NCBI GenBank assembly: GCA_015258485.1
Contig: JABZIF010000015.1
Coordinates: 1 to 15,656, forward strand
Source of the DNA: Atopobiaceae bacterium
GTDB lineage: Bacteria > Actinomycetota > Coriobacteriia > Coriobacteriales > Atopobiaceae
DNA length: 15,656 nucleotides
Direction of reading: 5' to 3'
Positions 7,852 through 15,082 of the stretch are shown one piece after another (the stretch's first letter is position 1; every line of letters starts with the position of its first letter). The translations under genes and the position numbers were made by a program. A model generated the notes under the pieces. The model worked only from the letters and a program-made list of their open reading frames with translations, ran no database searches and had not been told where the DNA came from.

Positions 7852-8565
7852 CTATACGTTGAGAAGCACGTTTCTTAAATCATCTACGGTATCGACAACA
7901 GCAATTGCATTTGCATCTACTAATTCTTGTTGCTCTGTTGTATGTCCATACAACACACCCACACTAGGAATCTGATTGGGAAACGCAGCCTCCATATCAA
8001 AACAGCGATCCCCTATCATGACACTTTGCTGCGGCTCATATCTTAGATTTTTCATAACTTGAGCAACAGCATCGACTTTGCTTGTTTCAGCCTCGTCTTG
8101 TCTGCCAACATATGCATCAAGTACATCAATTAACTTAGTATCTTTCAGACCAATCTCAAGAACTGGCTCATTTTTTGAACTTGCAACGGCAACCTTTTTT
8201 CCTGCTTTATGAAGATCTTCAATAAGCTCATATATTCCAGAGAAGAGCGGCCACCTACCAGTATGAACGTACAGTTCACGATAACGCTTTGTGACTTCGA
8301 CAGCTTGGTTATATGTAAGACCAAATACTGATTGAAAAGCATAAGGAAATGGTGGGCCTACCAGCTTTTTAAGATCTGCTTCTCTGTAATCAGTGTGACC
8401 ACAATCAGCAAGCGCTATTTTAGCTGTAGAAACAATAGTAGGAAGAGTATCAGCAAGTGTTCCATCAAAATCAAAAATAATCAACGAGCGTGATTGAAGA
8501 TCTTGAAGAACATCCTCTGAAATTAGTGGTGCATTCTTAGATGTTTTGTTTATAAATACCGACAT
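7852..8565 (-). CDS. HAD-superfamily phosphatase, Gph/PpaX-like
   Basis: This 237-residue protein is a haloacid-dehalogenase-type hydrolase of subfamily IA with a C1 cap, probably a cytoplasmic phosphatase of a small phosphoester. Motif I is DFDGT, with nucleophile Asp32 and general acid/base Asp34. Motif II is Ser129 in VASSKNE, motif III is Lys163, and motif IV is GDRCFD with Asp186 and Asp190. The cap helices lie between about 45 and 110. Phosphoglycolate phosphatase and the pyrophosphatase PpaX have this same plan, and the sequence alone does not decide between them. About 25 residues precede motif I, more than the usual 5-10. The ATG at 8565 has only a weak purine site, but no better downstream start exists before the catalytic Asp. 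It is convergent with the ABC operon and divergent from the TPR gene. Confidence 0.88.
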   Translation of the reverse strand: MSVFINKTSKNAPLISEDVLQDLQSRSLIIFDFDGTLADTLPTIVSTAKIALADCGHTDYREADLKKLVGPPFPYAFQSVFGLTYNQAVEVTKRYRELYVHTGRWPLFSGIYELIEDLHKAGKKVAVASSKNEPVLEIGLKDTKLIDVLDAYVGRQDEAETSKVDAVAQVMKNLRYEPQQSVMIGDRCFDMEAAFPNQIPSVGVLYGHTTEQQELVDANAIAVVDTVDDLRNVLLNV

Positions 8566-8590
8566 GCAAATCCAATCTTTTAACTACGTG

Positions 8591-8599
8591 ATTGTACCA
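8591..8599 (-). promoter_or_regulatory. Extended -10 promoter element of the HAD gene
   Basis: On the minus strand TGGTACAAT (8599-8591) matches an extended -10 box (TGn followed by TACAAT). No clear -35 is seen 16-18 nt upstream, as is common with extended -10 promoters. The predicted transcript would start about 18 nt before the ATG at 8565. Confidence 0.5.
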
Positions 8600-8692
8600 G
8601 TTTAATCTGTTGTAGGCACACTGAGGATATGACGTTTCTTGTTCTGTTTTAGCCAATCAGAGTTGTTTTCATATCGTTTACCGAATTCACTA

Positions 8693-8698
8693 TTGACA
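8693..8698 (+). promoter_or_regulatory. Possible -35 element for the TPR gene
   Basis: A perfect TTGACA is present about 75 nt upstream of the ATG at 8772. No good -10 box is found at 16-18 nt spacing (the nearest T/A-rich hexamers are at 14 and 20 nt), so the promoter is uncertain. The 8600-8770 interval otherwise holds only this signal and the AGGGAGG ribosome site at 8762-8768. Confidence 0.3.
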
Positions 8699-8771
8699 TA
8701 CAAGTTACTCTTATATGCTACAGGTATATAGTTAACAAAAGATGAGTCAGTATGCCTAACCAGGGAGGTGT

Positions 8772-11042
8772 ATGTTGATTCGTCGAGAAAATAATTCTGA
8801 GGCCAAACAGCCTGGCAGGACTAGACTCGGAAAGCTCTACCCTTCTCTCGTCAACAAAGACACTCTTTCTGATGAGTCCCTAGATTCTGTTGATATGGAA
8901 CAGCCCTCAGATGTTCTTATGCAATCACACTGGCATACACAACTAAATATTGAATCTCTTTCTCTTACTTTAACCAAATCAAATGCACCCCTTAATGAGT
9001 TGCAACATTTTACAAAAACGGCATTCTTACGAAAAAAAGATTCTCACAGGCAGGGCGGATCCGCATCTATTCCTCCAAGCGACTTTGAGCTACATCTTGC
9101 TCAAAGACTTAAAGATACTGACATCTATTGTCTATCTGATGAGCATATATCCTGCCGGATTGTAAGACTAAAAACCAATGGACTATTCTTTATTAGATTT
9201 AGTCAAACTACTGTATCTTTTGAAGAAAAAATTAAACTTCTTGCTATTGAAAGCTCCCTAAATACTGCTCTTTTAGCGGAGCGCTATTTTCTTGATGCAA
9301 ACATGGCTTCTGAAAAAGAACTCCTCAGATTTGAGCAGAAACTTATCTCCACCATGATGAAACAATCTCGACCTCGTTATGCCACTACCCAAAGCACACA
9401 TCAAGATGGTGAGTGGGTTGTACGTAAAGCAATTTCTTTACATGTAGAAAGCCTCCGCCTCTCGCAGCGTTTTTCATGCGAATTCAGAACTAACGTAAAT
9501 AAAGGTATTGCGGCATTCAGAATAAATCTAGCTCTGCCGCAACAATTCCCTAAAACATATCTTGATTCAAACGGAAATATTGCCACACGCACAAAAATGG
9601 ACCTTCAGAGTGCCGCGACGTCATATAATCTACGTCTTGGTCTTCTTATTACTGCAAGTGCATTTAGAAGCTCTCAAAAAATCAAAGAGGTATGGATTTC
9701 TGGCATTTGTGACACCATCAAGCTACACGCCTGTCTCTTCTCGTTCCATATAACAAGAGATGCATTTGAATCGTCATATATTACTGAAACTACAAATCCG
9801 CTAGACGTGTATAAACAATGGAATGCTCATATTAACGAGAAGGACGGCATTCTTTATGCTGTTCACCCCCTATTTACATTAGACGATGAAATTTTTTGCC
9901 CGCCAAGTCGCTATGATTTTGTGGAATCATCTCAAAAGCGCCTTGATAGCGTTACTGCACATGCGCTGGGAACTAAAGATGTTTCAGGCCTCTCTATTGA
10001 TGAAAGTCAGGCTCGAGAAGAAATTATTACAAAAATTCTAAGACATCTTTCTTCTTCAACAGAACAAAATGTTCGCACGGTATTATCGTATACTGATAAA
10101 TCCCCTGATCAAACAGTAAGAGCTGCTGGAGAACGTATAGTTTCTCGCTTTATTAAAGGAACGCTGGCAGAAGACGATTTTGAAGCCATTACAGAAGAAT
10201 TTGTTGACGGTGGAGTACTTTCACTAGCTGTTGCAAAAGCACAGCGTCTTATCAACGAGAAAAAATACTTTGAGGCAGAGAATACTCTTACTGAAGCGTT
10301 AGAAACCATTGATGGTAATCGTATCTATGCAGATACATCAACTACACAGTGGCGCGTCTTTATGAACTATGTTGACCGCGTTCTCTATAATCGCCTTATT
10401 GCCAATCCAGAAAAAAATACTCGTTTGGCCCCAATGTCATATTTTGAGGCACATCTTCTTATCTCTATTTCAGAAACACTTTTAAACAAACATGAAGATG
10501 CCCTTATTCATGCGCGAAGAGCTATTGAACTCGCACCACTGAGCATGAGTGCACGTCTACACTTGTCTCATTGTCTAGAAGAATCTTCAGATCTTAAAGC
10601 TGCAGTTCAGGAACTTAATAATTTATTACTTCTTGCGCATGACCCCGAAAATATTGGATTTGGGTATTACCGTATGGCCTTTTTCCAATGGCAACTAAGA
10701 CATCTCAAAGCAGCTCAAGCATGCTATCAGTTTGCTTTGAAGTTTTTACCTGGTGCGGCATTCATCATTGGAACAGAAACTACTATCCTTTCTCAAAACG
10801 AACCAGAATTTACAACTGATGAGCTTGACGATGAAGAAATATACTTAGCTTTAAAAAATGAAGACATTCCTATTGCTCCCACCGATGAGGTTGCAACCAT
10901 TTTCTTAGACGGTACTCGTGCCTCACTTGATGCAGAGCTATTTAGTGTTGCTAAAAACTTTATGATGAACCTTGGAATTATGACAAGAGATGATATCTAT
11001 TTTGATATGCTCAACTCTATTGAAGGAGAACCTGATCGATAA
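8772..11042 (+). CDS. TPR-containing protein of unknown function
   Basis: This 756-residue protein has no signal peptide and no membrane helix, so it is probably cytoplasmic. I do not recognise its first ~470 residues. They are a mix of polar and hydrophobic stretches, with a conserved-looking segment around 281-331 that contains SAFRSSQKIKEVWISG and several Cys, His and Phe residues. The C-terminal third holds helical pairs of the tetratricopeptide type at about 487-515, 557-590, 591-625 and 629-662. The pattern is clearest in KHEDALIHARRAIELAP. TPR arrays normally bind partner proteins. An acidic segment (DELDDEE, about 683-689) follows, then a C-terminal helical region. The start ATG follows AGGGAGG by only 3 nt. 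A TTG one codon later would be better spaced and is a possible start. It stands alone, bounded by a divergent HAD gene and a terminator, so the neighbours give no hint of its role. Confidence 0.85.
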   Translation: MLIRRENNSEAKQPGRTRLGKLYPSLVNKDTLSDESLDSVDMEQPSDVLMQSHWHTQLNIESLSLTLTKSNAPLNELQHFTKTAFLRKKDSHRQGGSASIPPSDFELHLAQRLKDTDIYCLSDEHISCRIVRLKTNGLFFIRFSQTTVSFEEKIKLLAIESSLNTALLAERYFLDANMASEKELLRFEQKLISTMMKQSRPRYATTQSTHQDGEWVVRKAISLHVESLRLSQRFSCEFRTNVNKGIAAFRINLALPQQFPKTYLDSNGNIATRTKMDLQSAATSYNLRLGLLITASAFRSSQKIKEVWISGICDTIKLHACLFSFHITRDAFESSYITETTNPLDVYKQWNAHINEKDGILYAVHPLFTLDDEIFCPPSRYDFVESSQKRLDSVTAHALGTKDVSGLSIDESQAREEIITKILRHLSSSTEQNVRTVLSYTDKSPDQTVRAAGERIVSRFIKGTLAEDDFEAITEEFVDGGVLSLAVAKAQRLINEKKYFEAENTLTEALETIDGNRIYADTSTTQWRVFMNYVDRVLYNRLIANPEKNTRLAPMSYFEAHLLISISETLLNKHEDALIHARRAIELAPLSMSARLHLSHCLEESSDLKAAVQELNNLLLLAHDPENIGFGYYRMAFFQWQLRHLKAAQACYQFALKFLPGAAFIIGTETTILSQNEPEFTTDELDDEEIYLALKNEDIPIAPTDEVATIFLDGTRASLDAELFSVAKNFMMNLGIMTRDDIYFDMLNSIEGEPDR

Positions 11043-11086
11043 ATTTGAACGATAGATATGATTAGTACACCTTATATGAGATTAAA

Positions 11087-11115
11087 AAAGAGCCTCGAAT
11101 TTATCGAGGCTCTTT
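11087..11115. terminator. Bidirectional intrinsic terminator (TPR gene / autolysin)
   Basis: A perfect 12-bp stem (11087-11098 with 11104-11115) with the loop ATTTA lies between two convergent genes, 44 nt after the TPR stop and 22 nt after the autolysin stop. The minus strand has the better T-run (six T) after the stem. The plus strand has a short TTT. Confidence 0.88.
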
Positions 11116-11137
11116 GTACAACCTTAAGGCGCTTAGT

Positions 11138-13789
11138 TTAAAGTTCATTCATAATACGAACGAGCTTGGTTGCATAGGCCTTATCCATAGCCCATGTACC
11201 AGAAAGCTTACTGACACTATCTACCTTCTTAGCAAGAATCCATGAACCATAGCGTGGATCAACTTTACGAATATCATCGTCGTTAGTTGATTGAATAGTA
11301 AGTGGCCTCTGACCCGCATAGGCACGCAGATGGATGGCTTGAGCGTGTAGGCCGTCTTGAACAGTCCTAAACACGCATCCACGCTCTCCACCTCCTGTTG
11401 CACCTAGACCACCAAAATTACACTGCTCAGGCAATACATTTCCATCAAAACGTAAAGCTCCAGTCTCAATCATTACCTGTGCATATAAAACCTCAGGACG
11501 TACACCTTCGGAGATTGCAGTACTCCAGAGCTGGTTCACAAAATCAGTACCCGTTGGAGCACCCTTCTCAGCATAAATAGAAGGATAAGCAGAGCCAACA
11601 CGCTTCTTAAAATCTGCCTGCAAAGCCTCTTTTGAAACAGTCGGGTTACCAAGAATACTGGTATCACCAGAGAAGCTACCATGAGTAAAATCAGACGAAG
11701 TATTGTCAGTATCTGCATCAGTACCAGAAGAGCGATTAGCAGAACTGTCATCAACGGCGCGGCTATCATTAGAAGCGCTCAGTACGCCGTTCTTGTCGGC
11801 GTGCATTGCGGTTCCATCTGAAAACATAACATCTACGTCCTTAAGAAGTCCATAGTTCACATCAAAATAATAATAGCAACCGTTGATTAACTGCTTGCCA
11901 AATAGGCCACCATGCTCGCTGGTATTTGGATCAAAATACCAAGTCTTTCCATTTGGCGTTGTAAACCAACCAGAAGCAAAAGCACCACTGGATTGTGCCC
12001 ACGCCCAACCATTATTTGGAAGCTGTACCCAACCATTTGCAGTCATACCTGCATTAACATCTACAAAATAGGTACCGCTTGAAATGGTAAATATGCCTGT
12101 CTTAAGTAAAGGATACTGAGTGCTCTCATCAAAATAGAACCACTTGCCATTGGACATATACTTCCAACCTGAATATAAAGAACCGTCAGTATTAGCCCAT
12201 GCCCAGCTTCCATTACCTAAATCAACCCATCCATTAGAGATAAGGCCACGATCAAGGTCAATGTAATACGTATTACTACCATCAGACATTAAACCAAAAA
12301 TAGCTTTATGGTCATTATTCTTATCAAAATAGAACCACTTGCCATTTGGAATGCGCATCCATCCACTCTTATAACTACCATCGCTTGTTGCCCAAGCCCA
12401 ATTATTATTACCGAGATTTACCCAGTCATTTGAAATCATGCCGTGACTTTCATCAATGTAATAATACGAACCACCACTAGTAATTTGTCCAAATTGAGCA
12501 GTATTATGTGTTGATGAAGCGTCTGCATACCAATATCTTCCTGCAGAATCTTTAAACCAACCGGCGGAACAAATTCCTTGACCATTAAAGTAATGCCAAC
12601 CATCTGAATCTTTTAGCCAGCGATTTATATAGGCATTACCCTCTGAATCTGCATATTTCCAACCACCGCTTACTTGACTCCAACCAGGAACATTCTTAGC
12701 GGAAGCATAAAAACTCATTTGACGAGCAACTTCTTGTCCATCAGCAGAAATTGCTTTTACATACAAGGTATAATTGCCGGACATTGGTGGAGTAAAAGAA
12801 ATTACAGAATCTGAAGTTCTATACGCAATGGTTGTCCAGCTACCATCTGGAGCAGTATATCCAGCAGTAAATTTAGCATCTGTCATTACACCTGTAATGA
12901 CGGGTTTAATAGTTACGGTAGCTCCACTCTGTTTTGCAGTAAAGCTGCTCATACTCCACCACGTGTCAGAATGGTACATCTCCCAAATTGCCCAAGCATC
13001 TGCCCAGCCAATATAATCAACTTTTGAATTAGAGCCAAGATTTTTAAATTCCGCCGCATGAGAAGGATTAGAGATAAACTCATGCTCAATGATTACACCA
13101 AGAATTCCACGCTTACGAGCATTACGAACAATACTGTAATAATCAGATTCATCTCCGTTAGCATAGTAATCTGTTCCTTGTGCGTCGTTATAACCACGCT
13201 CAGTTCTTCCATTACCTCGAGTTGTAACACCTGCTTTATTTCTCAAATAGTAGTTAACTTTTTCTGCGAGCTTCTGACCAGCTTCATAAAGATCAGAATT
13301 ATACTGAGCTTTTCTTGGAACCAGCACTTCTGAACCAGAAGCAGAAGAGCCACCTGCATTGTAGTGAAGTGAAATAATTGCACAGGCATTTGCCGCAACT
13401 GCGCGTTCGACGCGAGTTGCCAATGATGGATCCTCATGCTCTCCACGAACAACAACGACCGGAATACCCCACTCCTCAAGATACTTCTTGGTATACATGG
13501 CGGTTGCCCAAGTAATATCTCCTTCTCTTACCCCATGATATGTGGCACCAGGATCTCTGCCATTAGTACCATCACTGTGGCCAGGATCAAGAGCAATTGG
13601 TCTACCCGTTGCACGAGCAAGGGACACGGCATCTTTAAGCGATGAACTCTGAACAAGATTGCCTTGTGCATCCATACTTGTATACGTAGTTGCAAAGACC
13701 TTTTGACTGATTACCAAAATAAATGCAGTAACACAGAAGACTAAAACGGTTACTACTTTTCCGCGTGTTCTAAATAAGCTTTGTTTCAT
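11138..13789 (-). CDS. Secreted bifunctional autolysin: amidase, wall-binding repeats, glucosaminidase-like domain
   Basis: This 883-residue protein has a signal peptide (basic start, hydrophobic 12-28, probable cut after VFA at 33). Residues about 63-273 form an Amidase_3 N-acetylmuramoyl-L-alanine amidase. The zinc ligands are probably His71 (LDPGH), Glu89 and His142 (SLHYNA), with catalytic Glu235 in IIEHEF. An Ig-like segment, perhaps a triple-tyrosine type, covers about 281-363. Aromatic- and glycine-rich wall-binding repeats follow (about 370-672), then a Ser/Asp/Thr linker (673-715). The C-terminal domain (about 716-883) resembles the GH73 glucosaminidase family, with probable catalytic Glu775 in MIETG and the NFGGLGATGG stretch. 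The enzyme would cut both the stem-peptide link and the glycan strand during wall turnover or daughter-cell separation. GGAGGG lies 4 nt before the ATG. A -10-like TATAAC is seen upstream (13838-13833) without a convincing -35. Confidence 0.92.
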   Translation of the reverse strand: MKQSLFRTRGKVVTVLVFCVTAFILVISQKVFATTYTSMDAQGNLVQSSSLKDAVSLARATGRPIALDPGHSDGTNGRDPGATYHGVREGDITWATAMYTKKYLEEWGIPVVVVRGEHEDPSLATRVERAVAANACAIISLHYNAGGSSASGSEVLVPRKAQYNSDLYEAGQKLAEKVNYYLRNKAGVTTRGNGRTERGYNDAQGTDYYANGDESDYYSIVRNARKRGILGVIIEHEFISNPSHAAEFKNLGSNSKVDYIGWADAWAIWEMYHSDTWWSMSSFTAKQSGATVTIKPVITGVMTDAKFTAGYTAPDGSWTTIAYRTSDSVISFTPPMSGNYTLYVKAISADGQEVARQMSFYASAKNVPGWSQVSGGWKYADSEGNAYINRWLKDSDGWHYFNGQGICSAGWFKDSAGRYWYADASSTHNTAQFGQITSGGSYYYIDESHGMISNDWVNLGNNNWAWATSDGSYKSGWMRIPNGKWFYFDKNNDHKAIFGLMSDGSNTYYIDLDRGLISNGWVDLGNGSWAWANTDGSLYSGWKYMSNGKWFYFDESTQYPLLKTGIFTISSGTYFVDVNAGMTANGWVQLPNNGWAWAQSSGAFASGWFTTPNGKTWYFDPNTSEHGGLFGKQLINGCYYYFDVNYGLLKDVDVMFSDGTAMHADKNGVLSASNDSRAVDDSSANRSSGTDADTDNTSSDFTHGSFSGDTSILGNPTVSKEALQADFKKRVGSAYPSIYAEKGAPTGTDFVNQLWSTAISEGVRPEVLYAQVMIETGALRFDGNVLPEQCNFGGLGATGGGERGCVFRTVQDGLHAQAIHLRAYAGQRPLTIQSTNDDDIRKVDPRYGSWILAKKVDSVSKLSGTWAMDKAYATKLVRIMNEL
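11774..12562 (-). repeat. Four tandem ~198-bp wall-binding repeat units inside the autolysin gene
   Basis: Residues 410-475, 476-540, 541-606 and 607-672 are successive units of 65-66 residues. Each starts with GW, then [N/A]G(K/R)-x-W-Y-F/A-D, an aromatic YY[I/F]D step, and in the first three units NGWV-x-L...WAWA-x-S/T-DG. The fourth unit has lost the WAWA half and is the most diverged. At the DNA level the copies are clearly diverged, so this is an old protein-level duplication. It belongs to the glucan/choline-binding-type repeat superfamily. The actual ligand is unknown. Confidence 0.85.
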
Positions 13790-13807
13790 GCGGCCCTCCG
13801 AAAAATA

Positions 13808-13821
13808 AGGGATTTATCCCT
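13808..13821. promoter_or_regulatory. Perfect palindrome in the autolysin leader
   Basis: AGGGAT-TT-ATCCCT is a perfect 6-bp inverted repeat with a 2-bp centre. It lies between the candidate -10 (13838-13833) and the ribosome site (13799-13794) of the autolysin gene. It could be an operator just after the transcription start or a small leader hairpin. No function is shown. Confidence 0.35.
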
Positions 13822-13841
13822 CTTCAAAAAACGTTATAAAG

Positions 13842-13871
13842 TTTACACTAGACTAACTTTAATTCCATAAA
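13842..13871 (+). promoter_or_regulatory. Weak candidate promoter of the second HAD gene
   Basis: TTTACA (13842-13847), an 18-nt spacer and CATAAA (13866-13871) could drive the gene starting at 13907. The matches are moderate, and the region also carries the divergent autolysin promoter. Confidence 0.3.
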
Positions 13872-13906
13872 AATACACAAGCACAACGTAACTTGATTGG
13901 ACTCCT

Positions 13907-14569
13907 GTGATTTTCTCGACACTCAAAGACATACTTGCAATAGATTTTAAAGCGGCAATCTTTGATTTTGACGGTACTATAGCCCACACGCATCATATTT
14001 GGAAATTAGTTGACCAGACGTTCTTTAAATCAAGAGGAATACCATACACACCAGAAATAGGAAAGATGCTCTCTCCTTTTGGATTTGAAAAAGGCGCAGA
14101 ATGGGTAATTGCTACGTATGGGCTTAAAGAAGATCCTCGCAAAATCGTTGACGAATGGCAGCAGCTTGGTAAAAAATATTTTGTATCCTCTGTTGAATTG
14201 CGCCCTGGTGTCGTTTCATTTATTCATCAATTACAAGAGCGTCATATTCCAACTGCGCTTGCCACGGTTAACGATAAAGAACTGCTTACGATGCTTGAAG
14301 GAAAACTTCACCTGTCTCAACTGTTTGATACACAAATATTTGCATCAGATATTGGTTCTGCAAAGGATAAGCCTTTTATTTATTTAGAGACGTTAAAGCG
14401 TATAAAAAGCAAAGCAGAGCAAACAATTCTTTTTGAAGATATTCCACTTGCTCTTTCAACAGCTAATAATATAGGGCTCATAACCTGCGCTGTTAAAAAT
14501 GATGATGAAAATCAAAACATAGAAGAACTCTCTAGACTTGCTCGTTTTACCATTAGAGATTGGCAATAA
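13907..14569 (+). CDS. HAD-superfamily phosphatase, beta-phosphoglucomutase-like
   Basis: This 220-residue protein is a subfamily IA HAD hydrolase or mutase. Motif I is DFDGT, with nucleophile Asp20 and Asp22. A helical cap lies at about 30-90. Motif II is Thr120 in ALATVND, and motif III is Lys153 or Lys155 in SAKDKP. Motif IV is LFED with Glu177 and Asp178, but there is no second Asp four residues on. This Glu-Asp form is seen in beta-phosphoglucomutase-like members rather than in the GDxxxD phosphoglycolate phosphatases. The substrate is probably a small sugar phosphate or similar, but this is not fixed by the sequence. The start is a GTG with a poor ribosome site, and no other start codon lies between the upstream stop and motif I. 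It converges on the cold-shock gene. It differs clearly from the other HAD enzyme in this window. Confidence 0.85.
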   Translation: MIFSTLKDILAIDFKAAIFDFDGTIAHTHHIWKLVDQTFFKSRGIPYTPEIGKMLSPFGFEKGAEWVIATYGLKEDPRKIVDEWQQLGKKYFVSSVELRPGVVSFIHQLQERHIPTALATVNDKELLTMLEGKLHLSQLFDTQIFASDIGSAKDKPFIYLETLKRIKSKAEQTILFEDIPLALSTANNIGLITCAVKNDDENQNIEELSRLARFTIRDWQ

Positions 14570-14570
14570 A

Positions 14571-14594
14571 AAAGGAGACCCAAAGGCCTCCTTT
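14571..14594. terminator. Bidirectional terminator between HAD and cold-shock genes
   Basis: The stem AAAGGAG (14571-14577) pairs with CTCCTTT (14588-14594), continued past one mismatch by CC/GG around a CAAA loop. On the minus strand the stem runs into seven consecutive T's, a strong terminator for the cold-shock gene. On the plus strand TTTATTTGG follows, serving the HAD gene that stops at 14569. Confidence 0.82.
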
Positions 14595-14615
14595 ATTTGG
14601 TAGTTTTCACAAGTA

Positions 14616-14819
14616 CTAGATCTTATGGACGCTAGAAGCCTGGAGCTTACCGTTCTGACCAGTAGTAATCTCAAACTCAACTGGCTGACCCTCATCGAGA
14701 GTCTTGAAGCCGTCCATCTGAATCTCAGAAAAATGAACGAACAGGTCATCGCCATCCTCACGAGAGATGAAGCCATAACCCTTGTCTGGATTAAACCACT
14801 TTACCGTACCTTGAGCCAT
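14616..14819 (-). CDS. Cold-shock protein (CspA family)
   Basis: This 67-residue protein is a complete cold-shock domain, a small five-stranded beta barrel that binds single-stranded RNA and DNA and melts mRNA structure. The RNP1 motif is KGYGFI (13-18) and RNP2 is LFVHF (26-30). The surface aromatics Trp8, Phe17, Phe27, His29 and Phe30 are in place, and the length is typical for bacteria. The ATG at 14819 follows AAAGG by 6 nt. The frame is open 20 codons further upstream, but that part lies in the leader and is not conserved. The gene is monocistronic, with a structured leader upstream and a strong terminator downstream. The acidic, glycine-containing loop EDGDD is usual for actinobacterial members. 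Whether it is cold-induced or constitutive cannot be read, though the leader suggests post-transcriptional control. Confidence 0.96.
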   Translation of the reverse strand: MAQGTVKWFNPDKGYGFISREDGDDLFVHFSEIQMDGFKTLDEGQPVEFEITTGQNGKLQASSVHKI

Positions 14820-14985
14820 TTCGTGCCTTTCTTTCTTAGCCCCGCAGGGCAAAACTGCGCCTGTGGAGCGCGATACCATGGCATTTTAGCCACATAAAAT
14901 ATAATAACCTTAATTAACAGGTTATGTGGTGAGAAACCACTCATGGAGATTTCTACACCTTCTACCGAAGAAATTGCAGATAATA
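14820..14985 (-). promoter_or_regulatory. Structured leader and possible tandem promoters of the cold-shock gene
   Basis: The 263-nt interval upstream of the cold-shock gene holds several inverted repeats. The outer pair CCACATAA (14890-14897) and TTATGTGG (14922-14929) overlaps an inner pair ATAACCT (14904-14910) and AGGTTAT (14919-14925). A third pair, GTGGT/ACCAC (14926-14930 with 14936-14940), also competes with the outer one. Near the start codon GCCC/GGGC (14839-14842 with 14847-14850) forms a small stem. AGGTTATTAT occurs twice on the minus strand (14910-14901 and 14989-14980), each copy containing the -10-like TATTAT, without clear -35 boxes. Starting from the distal copy, the leader would be about 150 nt, like the long leaders of known csp mRNAs. 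Transcription starts are inferred. Confidence 0.4.
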
Positions 14986-14996
14986 ACCTATAAAAA

Positions 14997-15009
14997 ATAA
15001 CAATGTTAT
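14997..15009. promoter_or_regulatory. Perfect palindrome in the csp / wall-protein divergent region
   Basis: ATAACA-A-TGTTAT is a perfect 6-bp inverted repeat around a central A, 74 nt before the secreted-protein start at 15083. It has the look of a small operator. No good promoter for the rightward gene was identified around it. Confidence 0.3.
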
Positions 15010-15082
15010 ATAAAACTAAACTATAAAATAAAAATGTCATATAGTATGCCATGTAGATATCAACCGCATAGAGGGTGGTTTT

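Noticed and set aside
11774..12562. Possible CRISPR or satellite repeat
   Set aside because: The repetition is at protein level, with ~198-bp diverged units inside an intact reading frame. There are no short identical repeats with spacers.
14820..14879. Twenty extra N-terminal codons for the cold-shock protein
   Set aside because: Cold-shock proteins begin at M-x-x-G-T-V-K-W-F. The ATG at 14819 has its own ribosome site, and the upstream part falls in the structured leader.
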